The notes under the pieces are model-generated. The model did not search any database and was not told where the DNA came from. It was given only the letters and a program-made list of their open reading frames with translations. A DNA stretch of 58,973 nt, taken from positions 1 to 58,973 of the forward strand of contig JAJYDE010000023.1 of assembly GCA_021777755.1 (NCBI GenBank), given 5' to 3'. The stretch is from Deltaproteobacteria bacterium (lineage in GTDB: Bacteria > Desulfobacterota > Syntrophobacteria > Syntrophobacterales > Syntrophobacteraceae). Positions 1 through 8,123 of this stretch are shown one piece after another. Made by a program: the position numbers and the translations under genes. Position 1 is the first letter of the stretch. The number at the start of each line of letters is the position of its first letter.

Positions 1-1573
1 TTTCATGGAGAACCGCGGTCAGCAGTTCGCCGAAAGCATAAGCGTAAACATAGCCGGGAGAGTGAACGAAATGAGGAATATAGGACCACCAGGTCCCGTA
101 GTGCTCCAAAAGCCGCACCGACCCGCCAAACATCTCTGCCTGGGTTTCCATCCATGCCGAGCAGATGAATCGGCTGTCCAACTCGCCGCGCGTCCGCCTC
201 GCATTGTGCACGATCTCTTCGAATCGGCTCATGGCCACCTGCCGGAAAACCGTGGCGAAAATATCTTCTATCCTGGAGCAGATCAGTGCCAATCGCCGCG
301 GCCTTGAGGGGGTCGCATCGAGCAGGCGCCGAAAGACGAGGGTTTCCGCAAAAATCGAGGCGCTTTCAGCCGTGGTGAGGGGAGTGTTGCAATTGAGCAT
401 TCCCTGCCTTCGCGCCAGGTACTGGTGGACGCCGTGCCCCAGTTCGTGGGCCAGAGTCATCACGTCCCGGCGGCTTCCGGTGAAATTAAGAAGAATATAA
501 GGATGGGCGGAGGGAATCACCGGATGGCAGTAGGCCCCGCCGCGCTTCCCCGGGGAGGCGGCGGCATGGATCCATTTTTTTTCAAAGAAAAGCTGGACTA
601 TCTTCCCGGCCCGCGGGGAAAACTCTTCAAAGGAGCCAAGAACGATATCCCGGGCGTTTTCCCATGAAATACCGTCTCCGCTGGACTCCCGCACCGGAGC
701 GTAACGGTCGTAGTCGAAAAGTTCATCGTATCCGAGGAGCTTTTTCTTTAGCAAATAATAGCGCTCGACGAGATCGTACCTTGAGCGAACCGCGCTCAAC
801 AGGGCGCATACCGTGGTATCGCCGATTTCATTTTCGAGATTTCGCCTGCTGAGCCAGTGGGGGTATCCGCGCAGCCGGTCCTCGATCGATTTGTCGAGCA
901 GGACCGTATTAAAGATGTGGGTGAGCGGCATGAGGACACGGCTTAGCCCCTCGCTCAACTCGGCAGCCGAGTTCTTACGTTCCTCCCGGGAAGGACTGTG
1001 GAGGCCGGCGAGCACTTCCGATTGGGTTTTTCCTTTCTCCCCGTAGCTCAATTGACCAAGCATCTTGTCAAAGAGCGCCTCCCACGCGGAAGGCCCCGCG
1101 GAGGACTTTTCAGCCAGGATTTTTTCCTCCGGTTCACTTAACAAGTGCGGCCCGTAGCGGCGCATCGAAGTGAGATAATGGCCATACTTGGAAAGCACCC
1201 CGGAGGATGCTAGCGCCACCGCGGCCGTCTCTTCGAGCCCGGTCCACTCCAGCCGGAAAAACAGCGTGTCGCGCTCAACCCGGCTGTAGAGTTCCTTCAT
1301 CGACTGAAAGAACGCACTCGCGCTCGAATCGAGCGTGCGGGTGGAAAAATCCAAATATGCATACGCCACAAGCTTTTCGATACGCTCGAAAATCTCTTCG
1401 AGCATCCCGACCGCCTGAAGCAGCTCCAGGGGTCCAAGTCCGGCGATCTTGCCCCTGTAGGCGGAAAAATCCGAAATCCGCTCCTTCAGCCGTTCCACAT
1501 CGGCCAAGACCATCGGGTCGGCCGCCCCCGGGTACAGATCGCTCAAATCCCAGATCATCTCTTCGGTTTTCAC
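1..1573 (-). CDS. pepF: Oligoendopeptidase F, M3 family zinc peptidase (C-terminus outside window)
   Basis: A cytoplasmic metallopeptidase that would hydrolyse short peptides. The frame reads without a stop from a GTG at 1573, preceded by AGGAG about five bases upstream, to the left window edge, giving about 524 residues. M3 peptidases of this group run to about 600, so the last part lies outside the window. The zinc signature HELGH is at residues 376-380 (nt 434-448), inside a stretch reading MTLAHELGHGVHQYLARRQG. The N-terminus (MIWDLSDLYPG) is typical of PepF. It starts 33 bases after the stop of the ADP-ribosylglycohydrolase on the same strand, so the two are probably co-transcribed. Confidence 0.93.
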   Translation of the reverse strand, partial: MKTEEMIWDLSDLYPGAADPMVLADVERLKERISDFSAYRGKIAGLGPLELLQAVGMLEEIFERIEKLVAYAYLDFSTRTLDSSASAFFQSMKELYSRVERDTLFFRLEWTGLEETAAVALASSGVLSKYGHYLTSMRRYGPHLLSEPEEKILAEKSSAGPSAWEALFDKMLGQLSYGEKGKTQSEVLAGLHSPSREERKNSAAELSEGLSRVLMPLTHIFNTVLLDKSIEDRLRGYPHWLSRRNLENEIGDTTVCALLSAVRSRYDLVERYYLLKKKLLGYDELFDYDRYAPVRESSGDGISWENARDIVLGSFEEFSPRAGKIVQLFFEKKWIHAAASPGKRGGAYCHPVIPSAHPYILLNFTGSRRDVMTLAHELGHGVHQYLARRQGMLNCNTPLTTAESASIFAETLVFRRLLDATPSRPRRLALICSRIEDIFATVFRQVAMSRFEEIVHNARRTRGELDSRFICSAWMETQAEMFGGSVRLLEHYGTWWSYIPHFVHSPGYVYAYAFGELLTAVLHE

Positions 1574-1606
1574 CCTCGCTCCTCGGGCCGTTGTGTTCCC
1601 GGCCGG

Positions 1607-2428
1607 TCAACTGAAGGACTTCTCCGTGGCTGTGCCCCCTGGTGGATTTTTCCTATGTTCGGCTTTCGAATAAATTTCGAACCTGTCGATGATGCCGAGA
1701 AACTCCTCCGGAAGCCTCAGTCTTACCTCCCGAACGATTTTTTCCGGGATCTTCCGGTAATAGGCATGGGCGATCGCACCGGCGATGCAGGCCAGGGTGT
1801 CGGAGTCCCCCCCCAAAGATACGGCCCTTCGCACCGCGTCTTCGTAATCGGTCGAGTCGAGAAAAGCGATGATCGCTTCAGGCACGCTCTTTTGGCAGGA
1901 AACTTCGAACCCGTAGGCCGGCCTTATCTGATCGGTTGTGCGGCTCAGATCATAGCCGAACCTGCCGGAAATCTCCTCCCGAAGAGTCGGTTTGTCCGTC
2001 CCGGCCGAGGCTAGAAATACGGCCAGCGCGGCCGCCTGCGCCCCTTTTATCCCTTCCGGATGATCATGGGTCACCTCGGCACTTTTTTTGGCTTCCCGCA
2101 ACACTTCTTCCACGCTCTCAAGCGCAAAGCCCAACGGGCTTACCCGCATCGCCGCCCCGTTGCCCCAGCTTCCGTACGGCCTGCAGTGGCTTTCGAAAAG
2201 CCAACGAAGAAAGCTTTGCCCGTAGCCGGCATCCGGGTACCTGCGCCCGAAGGATCGAAAGGATTCCGCGTAGCCCCGTTTTTCCATGAGGGCAAAAGCC
2301 GTGGCAACACTAAGCACCGTATCGTCGGTAAAGCGCGACTCGGCCTGAAAAAGGGGAAACTCCACAGTCTTTATCGGATGACGCTCGTATACCGACCCGA
2401 TGATATCGCCCGCCACCGCTCCAAACAT
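1607..2428 (-). CDS. ADP-ribosylglycohydrolase family protein (DraG/ARH-like)
   Basis: This 273-residue protein belongs to the family that removes ADP-ribose from proteins or small molecules using a pair of Mg ions. It opens with MFGAVAGDIIGSVYE, the usual family start. The metal-ligand motifs SRFTDDTVLS (near residue 30) and GGDSDTLACIAGAIAHAYY (near residue 205) are both intact, so an active enzyme is expected. The start is preceded by AAGGA about ten bases upstream. The substrate cannot be read from sequence, and no ADP-ribosyltransferase partner lies nearby. It is the first gene of a likely two-gene unit with pepF. Confidence 0.9.
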   Translation of the reverse strand: MFGAVAGDIIGSVYERHPIKTVEFPLFQAESRFTDDTVLSVATAFALMEKRGYAESFRSFGRRYPDAGYGQSFLRWLFESHCRPYGSWGNGAAMRVSPLGFALESVEEVLREAKKSAEVTHDHPEGIKGAQAAALAVFLASAGTDKPTLREEISGRFGYDLSRTTDQIRPAYGFEVSCQKSVPEAIIAFLDSTDYEDAVRRAVSLGGDSDTLACIAGAIAHAYYRKIPEKIVREVRLRLPEEFLGIIDRFEIYSKAEHRKNPPGGTATEKSFS

Positions 2429-2574
2429 TTTGACAGCATCCTTGCCCGCCGAGTCTGTTCAGACTTTAAACCGAAGTGCAAATAATGTAAGTTTTGTTCC
2501 CTCCCGGGGAGAGCGCGGCGACATCGTCCGCCCGCAGTCAAATGATTATATTGGCAACAAGGGGAAAGTTCGTA

Positions 2575-3612
2575 ATGAAAAAAAACGATTTCGACCGTGA
2601 ACTTCCCGTCCCCGATCATTTCGCACCGGAAAAGGTGGGCGAGGTCTGGCGAGTGGCATATCAGCAAAGGGCCGCCGAGGCCGCCTTGTGGTCCAGAACC
2701 CACGGCATCCTTCCGGCCTCCTCGGATTCCCGACGCATTGCTCTTCTGCTCGTCGATGTGCAAAACACTTTCTGCATTCCCGGCTTTGAACTCTACGTGG
2801 CCGGCCGTTCGCAAACGGGCGCCGTTGACGACAACATAAGACTCTGCCGGTTCATCTACCGCAACCTCCACCGCATCAGCCTCATCATTGCCACCATGGA
2901 CACCCATCAGGCGATGCAAATCTTCCATTCCATCTTCCTGGTGGACGAAAAGGGGGAACATCCCGGCCCGTTTTCGCTGATAAGCGTCGAAGAGCTCGAA
3001 GAGGGCCGCTGGAAGCCAAACCCCGAAGTGATGCGCCATCTGGGCATTGCCCCCTCGTATGCGGAGCGCCACCTGCTCCACTACGCCGGGGAGCTGAGGC
3101 GCGGGGGCAAGTACGATCTAACGGTCTGGCCCTACCACGCGATGCTGGGAGGCATCGGCCACGCCCTGGTATCGGGTGTCGAAGAGGCGCTTTTTTTTCA
3201 CTCCATGGCCAGATACACCCAGCCAAACTTCAGGATGAAGGGGGCAACCCCCCTGAGCGAACACTACTCCGTGTTCGGCCCGGAAGTGATCGAAGGCCCC
3301 GATGGCCGGCCGGTCGCCCGAAAAGATCAGGCCCTTGTCGAAGAGCTTTTCGACTTTGATGCCGTCATTGTCGCCGGGCAGGCCAAGAGCCACTGCGTCG
3401 CCTGGACAATAGCCGACCTGCTCGAAAATATCGGCGACAAGGGCCGCGCCTTCGCCCGAAAAATCTACCTGCTCGAAGACTGCACCTCGCCGGTGGTGAT
3501 TCCCGGAGTCGTCGACTACACGGAGGCCGCCGACCGGGCCTTCGGCCGCTTTGCCAAGGCCGGCATGCACATCGTGTCCTCAACCGATCCGATGGCTTTG
3601 CGGTCCATTTAA
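2575..3612 (+). CDS. Isochorismatase-fold cysteine hydrolase (nicotinamidase-like)
   Basis: A 345-residue cytoplasmic hydrolase of the isochorismatase/nicotinamidase fold. The general-base Asp is Asp61 in LLLVDVQNTF and the catalytic Cys is Cys274 in AKSHCVAWT. The bridging Lys may lie in the FRMKG segment. The protein is longer than typical members (about 200 residues): there is an extra N-terminal stretch of about 55 residues and a long insert in the middle (VEELEEGRWKPNPEV and following). An in-frame ATG-less extension upstream to 2494 is possible, but the ATG at 2575 has AAGGGGAAAG upstream and is preferred. The substrate is unknown; nicotinamide is only one candidate. Confidence 0.85.
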   Translation: MKKNDFDRELPVPDHFAPEKVGEVWRVAYQQRAAEAALWSRTHGILPASSDSRRIALLLVDVQNTFCIPGFELYVAGRSQTGAVDDNIRLCRFIYRNLHRISLIIATMDTHQAMQIFHSIFLVDEKGEHPGPFSLISVEELEEGRWKPNPEVMRHLGIAPSYAERHLLHYAGELRRGGKYDLTVWPYHAMLGGIGHALVSGVEEALFFHSMARYTQPNFRMKGATPLSEHYSVFGPEVIEGPDGRPVARKDQALVEELFDFDAVIVAGQAKSHCVAWTIADLLENIGDKGRAFARKIYLLEDCTSPVVIPGVVDYTEAADRAFGRFAKAGMHIVSSTDPMALRSI

Positions 3613-3634
3613 ATCATCCGACAAGCCTTTTCAC

Positions 3635-3674
3635 TCGAAAGATTCTTTCAATACCATATAAAAGCTCCTTTCAG
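3635..3674. promoter_or_regulatory. Paired 17-bp palindromic activator sites upstream of a secreted peptide gene
   Basis: Site 1 (3635-3651) reads TCGAAAGATTCTTTCAA. Site 2 (3658-3674) reads ATAAAAGCTCCTTTCAG and is weaker. The sites start 23 bp apart. The same pair, in the same order and spacing, occurs at 7272-7311, 16591-16630 and 23905-23944. Site 2 ends 94 bp before the -24 element at 3768, a distance that fits an upstream activating sequence for a sigma-54 enhancer-binding protein. I infer that the activator is the NtrC-type regulator at 18680-20062. Confidence 0.7.
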
Positions 3675-3767
3675 TTTCGAGTTCATTGCCCCTGGGGCGC
3701 AAGGGCATGAATAGAATTTATTCTGTCATTTCCATTCGATAGAAAATTGACAAAAGTCGTGCCGGAT

Positions 3768-3783
3768 TGGCATTGGTGTTGCT
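3768..3783 (+). promoter_or_regulatory. Sigma-54 promoter (-24/-12)
   Basis: TGGCATTGGTGTTGCT matches the sigma-54 consensus TGGCAC-N5-TTGCW, with the invariant GG and GC exactly ten bases apart. Transcription would start near 3794, about 68 bases before the peptide start codon at 3862. Confidence 0.75.
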
Positions 3784-3861
3784 ATTTTTTGGCGCAACCG
3801 GAGTACAAAACAAACAATGGGAAATCGGGTCTTCGGACTCCCATATCAAAAGGAGAAAGTC

Positions 3862-4062
3862 ATGAAAAGAGCATTCCTAACCCTGGCAACGGTCCTGACG
3901 CTGGTCGGCATTGTCGGCCTGACCCGCGCGATGGCTTCAATCCCCGAGGCGCTCTACTGCGCGCCAAGTTATACCAACTATATCGGCGCACCCGGAAGTT
4001 GTCCGACAATGGCTGCTGTGAGCGCCAACACGCCAAAGGCCATGGGAACTGTCGGATTTTGA
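3862..4062 (+). CDS. Small secreted peptide, GAPGSCPT family (copy 1)
   Basis: This 66-residue protein starts at an ATG preceded by AAAGGAGAAAGTC. Residues 1-25 are a signal peptide (MKRAFLTLATVLTLVGIVGLTRAMA, written here as MKRAFLTLATVL then TLVGIVGLTRAMA). The predicted mature peptide is about 41 residues with two Cys, and its core YTNYIGAPGSCPT is nearly identical to that of the paralogue at 7499-7699. I recognise no characterised family. The conserved C-terminal part follows the pattern ANTP-x3-G-x2-GF. It lies downstream of a sigma-54 promoter and paired activator sites, so it is probably induced by the local two-component system. A role in envelope or metal stress is inference only. 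Confidence 0.75.
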   Translation: MKRAFLTLATVLTLVGIVGLTRAMASIPEALYCAPSYTNYIGAPGSCPTMAAVSANTPKAMGTVGF

Positions 4063-4326
4063 GGACGGCGCCTGAAATGGGGGACCGATTCCACGCGCGG
4101 AGCGCAGTCCTCCATTTTTTGCGGGTGTACGGCAGCCTGAGCAAAGAGGTCACGAAAAGCAAATTTCTTCCCGGAAGAGCCTGGCGGTGGGGATGGAGGC
4201 GGATGACGACCTTCGAGCAGATGTCGGGGAAGTGCCCCGGGATGAAGCAGCTCGTTTTCATCCGGAGGCAGATGTCCTCTTTGGACAGGGAATTTTAGCC
4301 GAACTGCCCGCACAGGGAGGCTGCCA

Positions 4327-4440
4327 ATGAGTCGGCGGGATGATTTTCTTCTCAGTCCCGGCACCGTAATCAACGGGAAATGGGTCATACTGGAATTTCC
4401 GGGCAAAGGCGGAATGGCGGAAATAGTTGTGTATGTCAAG
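4327..4440 (+). pseudogene. N-terminal fragment of a Ser/Thr protein kinase
   Basis: The translation begins MSRRDDFLLSPGTVINGKWV and continues ILEFPGKGGMAEI. This aligns with the start of the intact kinase at 5303-7087 (IIDCKWVILELVGRGGMAEV), that is, the segment leading into the glycine-rich ATP loop. Homology stops after about 35 residues: the VAIK lysine and all later kinase motifs are absent. It is a truncated relic of a second kinase gene. It follows secreted-peptide copy 1, just as the intact kinase lies beside copy 2, suggesting an ancient duplication of a peptide-plus-kinase module. Confidence 0.7.
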
Positions 4441-4685
4441 TTCCGCAAATTCGATCAGACATGCGGGACGCCTGTTTTTTTGAACCACACTAAACGACGG
4501 ACCAGCGGAGGTGAGCCGGAGTCGCGGAGGGTGGCCGGAACGGGGTCCCCCCACGCCCCCTGCAGGCCATGCGCAACTCTCAATGTGGAGGGGGGAAACG
4601 ACCTGGAGGAGACGGGGGCCAATCCTCATATTTTATTGATTCCGAGTGGGGGGTATGCTTATCTTGGACAAAAGGGGAGATACCG

Positions 4686-4844
4686 GTGGGCTGGATCGAA
4701 ACGCTGACAAAAAAGGCTTTCATTGCCGCAGTTCGGGAGGCGGTAAAACCGGATATGGAGAGGCTTGAAGGCAAGATTGACCAGCTGGCGGCTCAAACGG
4801 ATGCGCGTTTCGAGAAATTGACTGATCGCGTAAGGGTTGGCTGA
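4686..4844 (+). CDS. Short coiled-coil ORF, possibly a gene remnant
   Basis: A 52-residue ORF starting at GTG with GGGGAG eight bases upstream. The C-terminal half (PDMERLEGKIDQLAAQ and following) has heptad-like spacing and would form a coiled coil. I do not recognise it. It sits in a decayed region between the kinase fragment and the intact kinase and may be a broken piece of a longer gene continuing in another frame at 4882. Confidence 0.35.
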   Translation: MGWIETLTKKAFIAAVREAVKPDMERLEGKIDQLAAQTDARFEKLTDRVRVG

Positions 4845-4881
4845 GCGAGTTTCCCGACCGGAAGGAACCATTGAAGGAACT

Positions 4882-4992
4882 ATGCGGGCGTATGAAGCAA
4901 ACGTACGTTGGATGTTTGTCGAATTTCAGCCTGATATCGAACGGGAGATTTTTACCCGGCTGCTCGATGACAAAAAGCGGCCTGCCGCTTAG
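4882..4992 (+). CDS. 36-residue ORF, probable remnant
   Basis: MRAYEANVRWMFVEFQ continues to a TAG at 4990. GAAGGAAC lies just before the ATG. The composition looks protein-like (charged, amphipathic) rather than random. It is in a different frame from the coiled-coil ORF that ends 37 bases upstream, so both could be halves of one frameshifted gene. No function can be proposed. Confidence 0.3.
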   Translation: MRAYEANVRWMFVEFQPDIEREIFTRLLDDKKRPAA

Positions 4993-5302
4993 ACTTTACG
5001 CGTCAATTCGTCATCCCGCCGCTTTGGCAAAAAAAAGACGCAAGCGATGGACAGGAAAATGGATATAACAAACCCGAACCAACCCAGCTTGCGGCGCATC
5101 ATCGGCGCCCCATGTTTCAGCAATTCCACCTCATCGCGCTTTCGAGGTTTTGCAGAGCACCTGCCGGCCCCGGACCATGATATCGGGTCCGCCCTTCCGT
5201 TCGGCCGAATTCCGGAACGAGGTCCAATTACCTGGCAAGCTCGGAGAAATCCCGATGATAAAAATGAGCAGCAAGTTTAAAGTCGCGGCGCCGCAAGAGT
5301 GT
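4993..5302. other. Stretch without a recognisable gene
   Basis: About 310 bases between the small remnant ORF and the 3' end of the kinase gene. No ORF with a credible start or recognisable translation is seen on either strand. It is probably decayed sequence continuous with the remnants upstream. Confidence 0.4.
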
Positions 5303-7087
5303 CTAGGGGCTTGGGGTCTCCGAGGGCGCCGACACCGTCCTGAATCCGACATCCCCGGAGGCATCCCAGGGGTTTCGAGGGCGCCCCGTTTTTGAAAGCC
5401 CATTGTCCGTTTGGTTTCCCAAAACGACATAGCCGGCCCCCCCGCCCGACCAGGCCCATTCACCAAATTGGCCGTCCAGACCGCGAATGCCGAACCGATC
5501 CGCCAGCATGTCCAACACGGGAGCGGAAAAATTCGGGCCAAAACCAAGACCTTGCACGGACGGGAGCTTTCGAGACAGTTTGCCCTTGAGAGCCACGTAT
5601 ATCCATTGCCTTACCGACGGCAGGCGGCGTCCGTAATGGCCGGCATAGGCCTCGGCCCCGTAGGCGGTTACCCGGAGCACGGGACATGAGGAATGTTGAG
5701 CGCCGCTTAGTTCAAACCTGCCGTTCCTGTGGAGGATCGGCGCATAGCCCTTCACGACATCGCCGAGGAAAAGCCAGAGGTGGCCTCCGGCGATGACCGC
5801 GTTATCCTTGACGGTGATCTTTGAAAGCGAATCGTTTAGAAATTCGATGAACTGGTAGTTGGTCACCAGGTACTCGTCCATGTAAAATGAGCCGATTCTG
5901 GCAGGATTGCCCCCGGCGCCAGCCGGCATTTCCCCTCCAGGGATCAGGTGCAGCACGGCCCCGTCCCGCCCCGTAATCCGAAACCGGGGAATTTTCCCGC
6001 CGCGAGCGCCGTTTTTCAACGACTCATGTTTTTGTGCGATTGGAGCCTTTCCGGCTCTCAAACCAAGATAGCATTGGACCCCGGCGGGGCTCAAGGCGGC
6101 GGCGAGCCCGATCAGTACGACCAAGGCCGCAATTACAATCAGCGCGGGAACAAATCTTGGGCTCTTTTTGCTTGTTCCCGGCCCCCCGGTTCCCTCCGAC
6201 GATTTCAAAACCCGGGCACACAGTTGTTCAAGGGCCGATTTCATCTCCTCCACGGATTGAAAACGCCCCCCCTTGTCCAGCGCGGTCGCCCTTTTAATCA
6301 CAAGGTCGAGCGCTTTAAAAAATTGACTTTCCGGTTCCTCCAGGCTCGCCTGCTTGAAGGGGATTTGATCGGCCTTGAACTTGCCGGATATCGCTTCATG
6401 GAGGATTTTACCCAGCGAATAGATATCGGCGCGCTCATCGGACCTGCGAAAATCCAGGAAGTGCTCGGGCGACATGTAGGCGGGAGTGCCTCTTATCTCA
6501 ACCGAGCGGGTAATGGGCTCCAAACTGGAGGACCTTGCGATGCCAAAATCGGTGATCCTTGGTTTCTTTCCATCAAAGAGAACGTTTTCCGGCTTCAGGT
6601 CCCGATGGACTATCCCGAGGCGGTGCAAAGCCGCCACACCGTCCAATAGCGGAATAAAGCAATCGCGCACCCATTGCCCGGCCCGTTCCACATCCGGATA
6701 AAACCCTTCAACCGACATCGAGGTTCGAAGCGAGGTCCCGGGCATGAATTCCATCACGATATATTCGATCCGCGCCTCTTTTTGACCATTGGCAATCGAG
6801 GCCGACCCATAATCGAAAACCCTCACCACATTCGGGTGCTGAATTTGCGCCATGACCTTCACTTCCCGCCGAAAACGCTCCAGGCATAGCGCAGCCTCAT
6901 CCTCATCCGCTCCTATCTCCTCGATCAGTTTGTGCGAGATCACCTTTATGGCCACCTGCCGTCCCAGCTTCAACTGGTAGGCCCGATAAACCTCGGCCAT
7001 CCCTCCTCGACCCACGAGTTCGAGGATCACCCATTTGCAGTCGATTATGTCCCCCGCCCGAAAAGTGGTTTGATCAAGATCACTCAT
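5303..7087 (-). CDS. Membrane Ser/Thr protein kinase fused to a formylglycine-generating-enzyme-like domain
   Basis: This 594-residue protein has an N-terminal Hanks-type kinase at residues 17-290: glycine loop GRGGMAEV at 26-33, ATP-binding Lys48, catalytic loop HRDLKPEN at 161-168, DFG at 180-182 and the GTPAYMSPEH activation segment at 200-209. All catalytic residues are present, so it should be active. One transmembrane helix (about 312-332) follows, placing the C-terminal 260 residues outside the cytoplasm. That part resembles the SUMF1/FGE-sulfatase fold (FYMDEYLVTNYQFIEFLN, RRLPSVRQW, and near the end GDVGFRT). An ATG at 7087 is chosen over an in-frame TTG at 7108. It is transcribed away from secreted-peptide copy 2, with which it shares the intergenic region. 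Confidence 0.9.
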   Translation of the reverse strand: MSDLDQTTFRAGDIIDCKWVILELVGRGGMAEVYRAYQLKLGRQVAIKVISHKLIEEIGADEDEAALCLERFRREVKVMAQIQHPNVVRVFDYGSASIANGQKEARIEYIVMEFMPGTSLRTSMSVEGFYPDVERAGQWVRDCFIPLLDGVAALHRLGIVHRDLKPENVLFDGKKPRITDFGIARSSSLEPITRSVEIRGTPAYMSPEHFLDFRRSDERADIYSLGKILHEAISGKFKADQIPFKQASLEEPESQFFKALDLVIKRATALDKGGRFQSVEEMKSALEQLCARVLKSSEGTGGPGTSKKSPRFVPALIVIAALVVLIGLAAALSPAGVQCYLGLRAGKAPIAQKHESLKNGARGGKIPRFRITGRDGAVLHLIPGGEMPAGAGGNPARIGSFYMDEYLVTNYQFIEFLNDSLSKITVKDNAVIAGGHLWLFLGDVVKGYAPILHRNGRFELSGAQHSSCPVLRVTAYGAEAYAGHYGRRLPSVRQWIYVALKGKLSRKLPSVQGLGFGPNFSAPVLDMLADRFGIRGLDGQFGEWAWSGGGAGYVVLGNQTDNGLSKTGRPRNPWDASGDVGFRTVSAPSETPSP

Positions 7088-7271
7088 ACCGCCAATCCAA
7101 TGCGTCAAAAAGTTTTCCAGGAATAATGCCTGTCAGGAACAGGTTTGCGAGTCGTGCTCATAACGTGCTAAAATAGCTGAAAAAACCAAGAGCAAAATGC
7201 TTGCCAAACCATCGAGGCCAGCCTCCAGGGATTCAATTCGCGGAGGCCAGGGAACGTCGTTGTCAATTTGA

Positions 7272-7311
7272 TTGAAAGATTCTTTCAACACCACGCAAAA
7301 GCTCCTTTCAA
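7272..7311. promoter_or_regulatory. Paired 17-bp palindromic activator sites (best copy)
   Basis: Site 1 (7272-7288) is the perfect palindrome TTGAAAGATTCTTTCAA. Site 2 (7295-7311) reads GCAAAAGCTCCTTTCAA. They start 23 bp apart, and site 2 ends 94 bp before the -24 element at 7405. The geometry is identical to that at 3635-3674. Confidence 0.75.
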
Positions 7312-7404
7312 TTTCGAGTCCATTTCCGGGGAGGCCCACGATTAAAAACAGAAATTATCCCGTTATTTCCGAAGCATGCAAAAGCGGCCGAAGTTATACG
7401 GGAT

Positions 7405-7420
7405 TGGCATCGTCGTTGCT
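7405..7420 (+). promoter_or_regulatory. Sigma-54 promoter (-24/-12)
   Basis: TGGCATCGTCGTTGCT has the invariant GG and GC ten bases apart, close to TGGCAC-N5-TTGCW. Transcription would start near 7431, about 68 bases before the peptide ATG at 7499, the same leader length as copy 1. Confidence 0.75.
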
Positions 7421-7498
7421 CTTCAATGAGGCAACCGAAGCACAAACAAAAAGAACTGGAATCGGGTCCTCGGACTCACTTATTAAAAGGAGAAAGTA

Positions 7499-7699
7499 AT
7501 GAAAAGAGCAATCCCAACCCTTGTGATGGTCCTGACGCCAGTCGGCTTTGTCGGCCTGACCGGTGCGATGGCCGCACCCTCCAGGGCACCCTGCCGCGCG
7601 TCGGGCTATACCAACCATATCGGCGCACCCGGAAGCTGTCCGACAATGAGTGTGGTTGGCGCCAACACTCCAACAGTTATCGGAGCCGCGGGGTTCTGA
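7499..7699 (+). CDS. Small secreted peptide, GAPGSCPT family (copy 2)
   Basis: This 66-residue paralogue of the protein at 3862-4062 has the same length. Its signal peptide begins MKRAIPTLVMVLTPVGFVGL and ends TGAMA, and its core is YTNHIGAPGSCPTM. AAAGGAGAAAGTA precedes the ATG. Two Cys are conserved with copy 1 (one near the mature N-terminus, one in SCPT), which would allow a disulfide or metal site in the periplasm. Leader, ribosome site, promoter and activator sites are duplicated together with the coding sequence, and selection appears to have kept both reading frames. Function unknown. Confidence 0.75.
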   Translation: MKRAIPTLVMVLTPVGFVGLTGAMAAPSRAPCRASGYTNHIGAPGSCPTMSVVGANTPTVIGAAGF

Positions 7700-7901
7700 A
7701 CAGGGATTCGGGCAAAAAGCTGCCGAAGCCGATCTCCGGGGGCATGCGGCAGCCTCTCCCGGAAACGACTCCCCCCTCCCATGGCGCCAAATCGCAACCC
7801 GCCATTAGATTGCGAAATTATTAAAGGGTTCCATTTTCTAATCCGATAATATTGGATACCCGGAGGGATTCATCAATGCGCCCACCAAGGGGAGAGAATC
7901 C

Positions 7902-8123
7902 ATGAATTGCTGAGAATTCAAGAAATGGGGAAGAGAGATGGGAGGGGCTAAAGCAAAAGAATTGGGCGTCTGCCCGGCTTATCCCGACCATGGAAAGAAC
8001 CGCGCCCGTATCGCGGGTACGCTTTGTGGCGGCAAAGTGCAAGGGACTTTTGCATCAAAGCTGGTCAACCGCATCGAGTGCGACTTCTACAAGAGCCCGA
8101 ATTACAACAAGTCCGGCGCTTAG
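7902..8123 (+). pseudogene. Two-CW-domain protein interrupted by an in-frame TGA
   Basis: From the ATG at 7902 (AAGGGGAGAG upstream) the frame reads MNC, then TGA at 7911-7913, then EFKKWGREMGGAKAKELG and on to AGTLCGGKVQGTFA and a natural stop. Two-CW family proteins start with MNCWEFKKCGRE, so the TGA replaces the first Trp codon (TGG to TGA). Further expected Cys are changed: Cys to Trp in FKKWG, and Cys to Arg in KNRAR and in VNRIEC. An internal ATG at 7938 could still give a 61-residue product. Loss of several metal-type Cys together with the stop argues for a decaying gene rather than selenocysteine or recoding. Confidence 0.75.

Noticed and set aside
3747-4298. A 183-residue frame overlapping peptide copy 1
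   Set aside because: It covers the promoter and leader, has no ribosome site, and its translation is an out-of-frame reading of the peptide gene.
7911-7913. Selenocysteine at the in-frame TGA of the two-CW gene
   Set aside because: The family has Trp, not Cys, at this site; no insertion-element-like hairpin is seen just after; several other Cys are also lost. A pseudogene is simpler.
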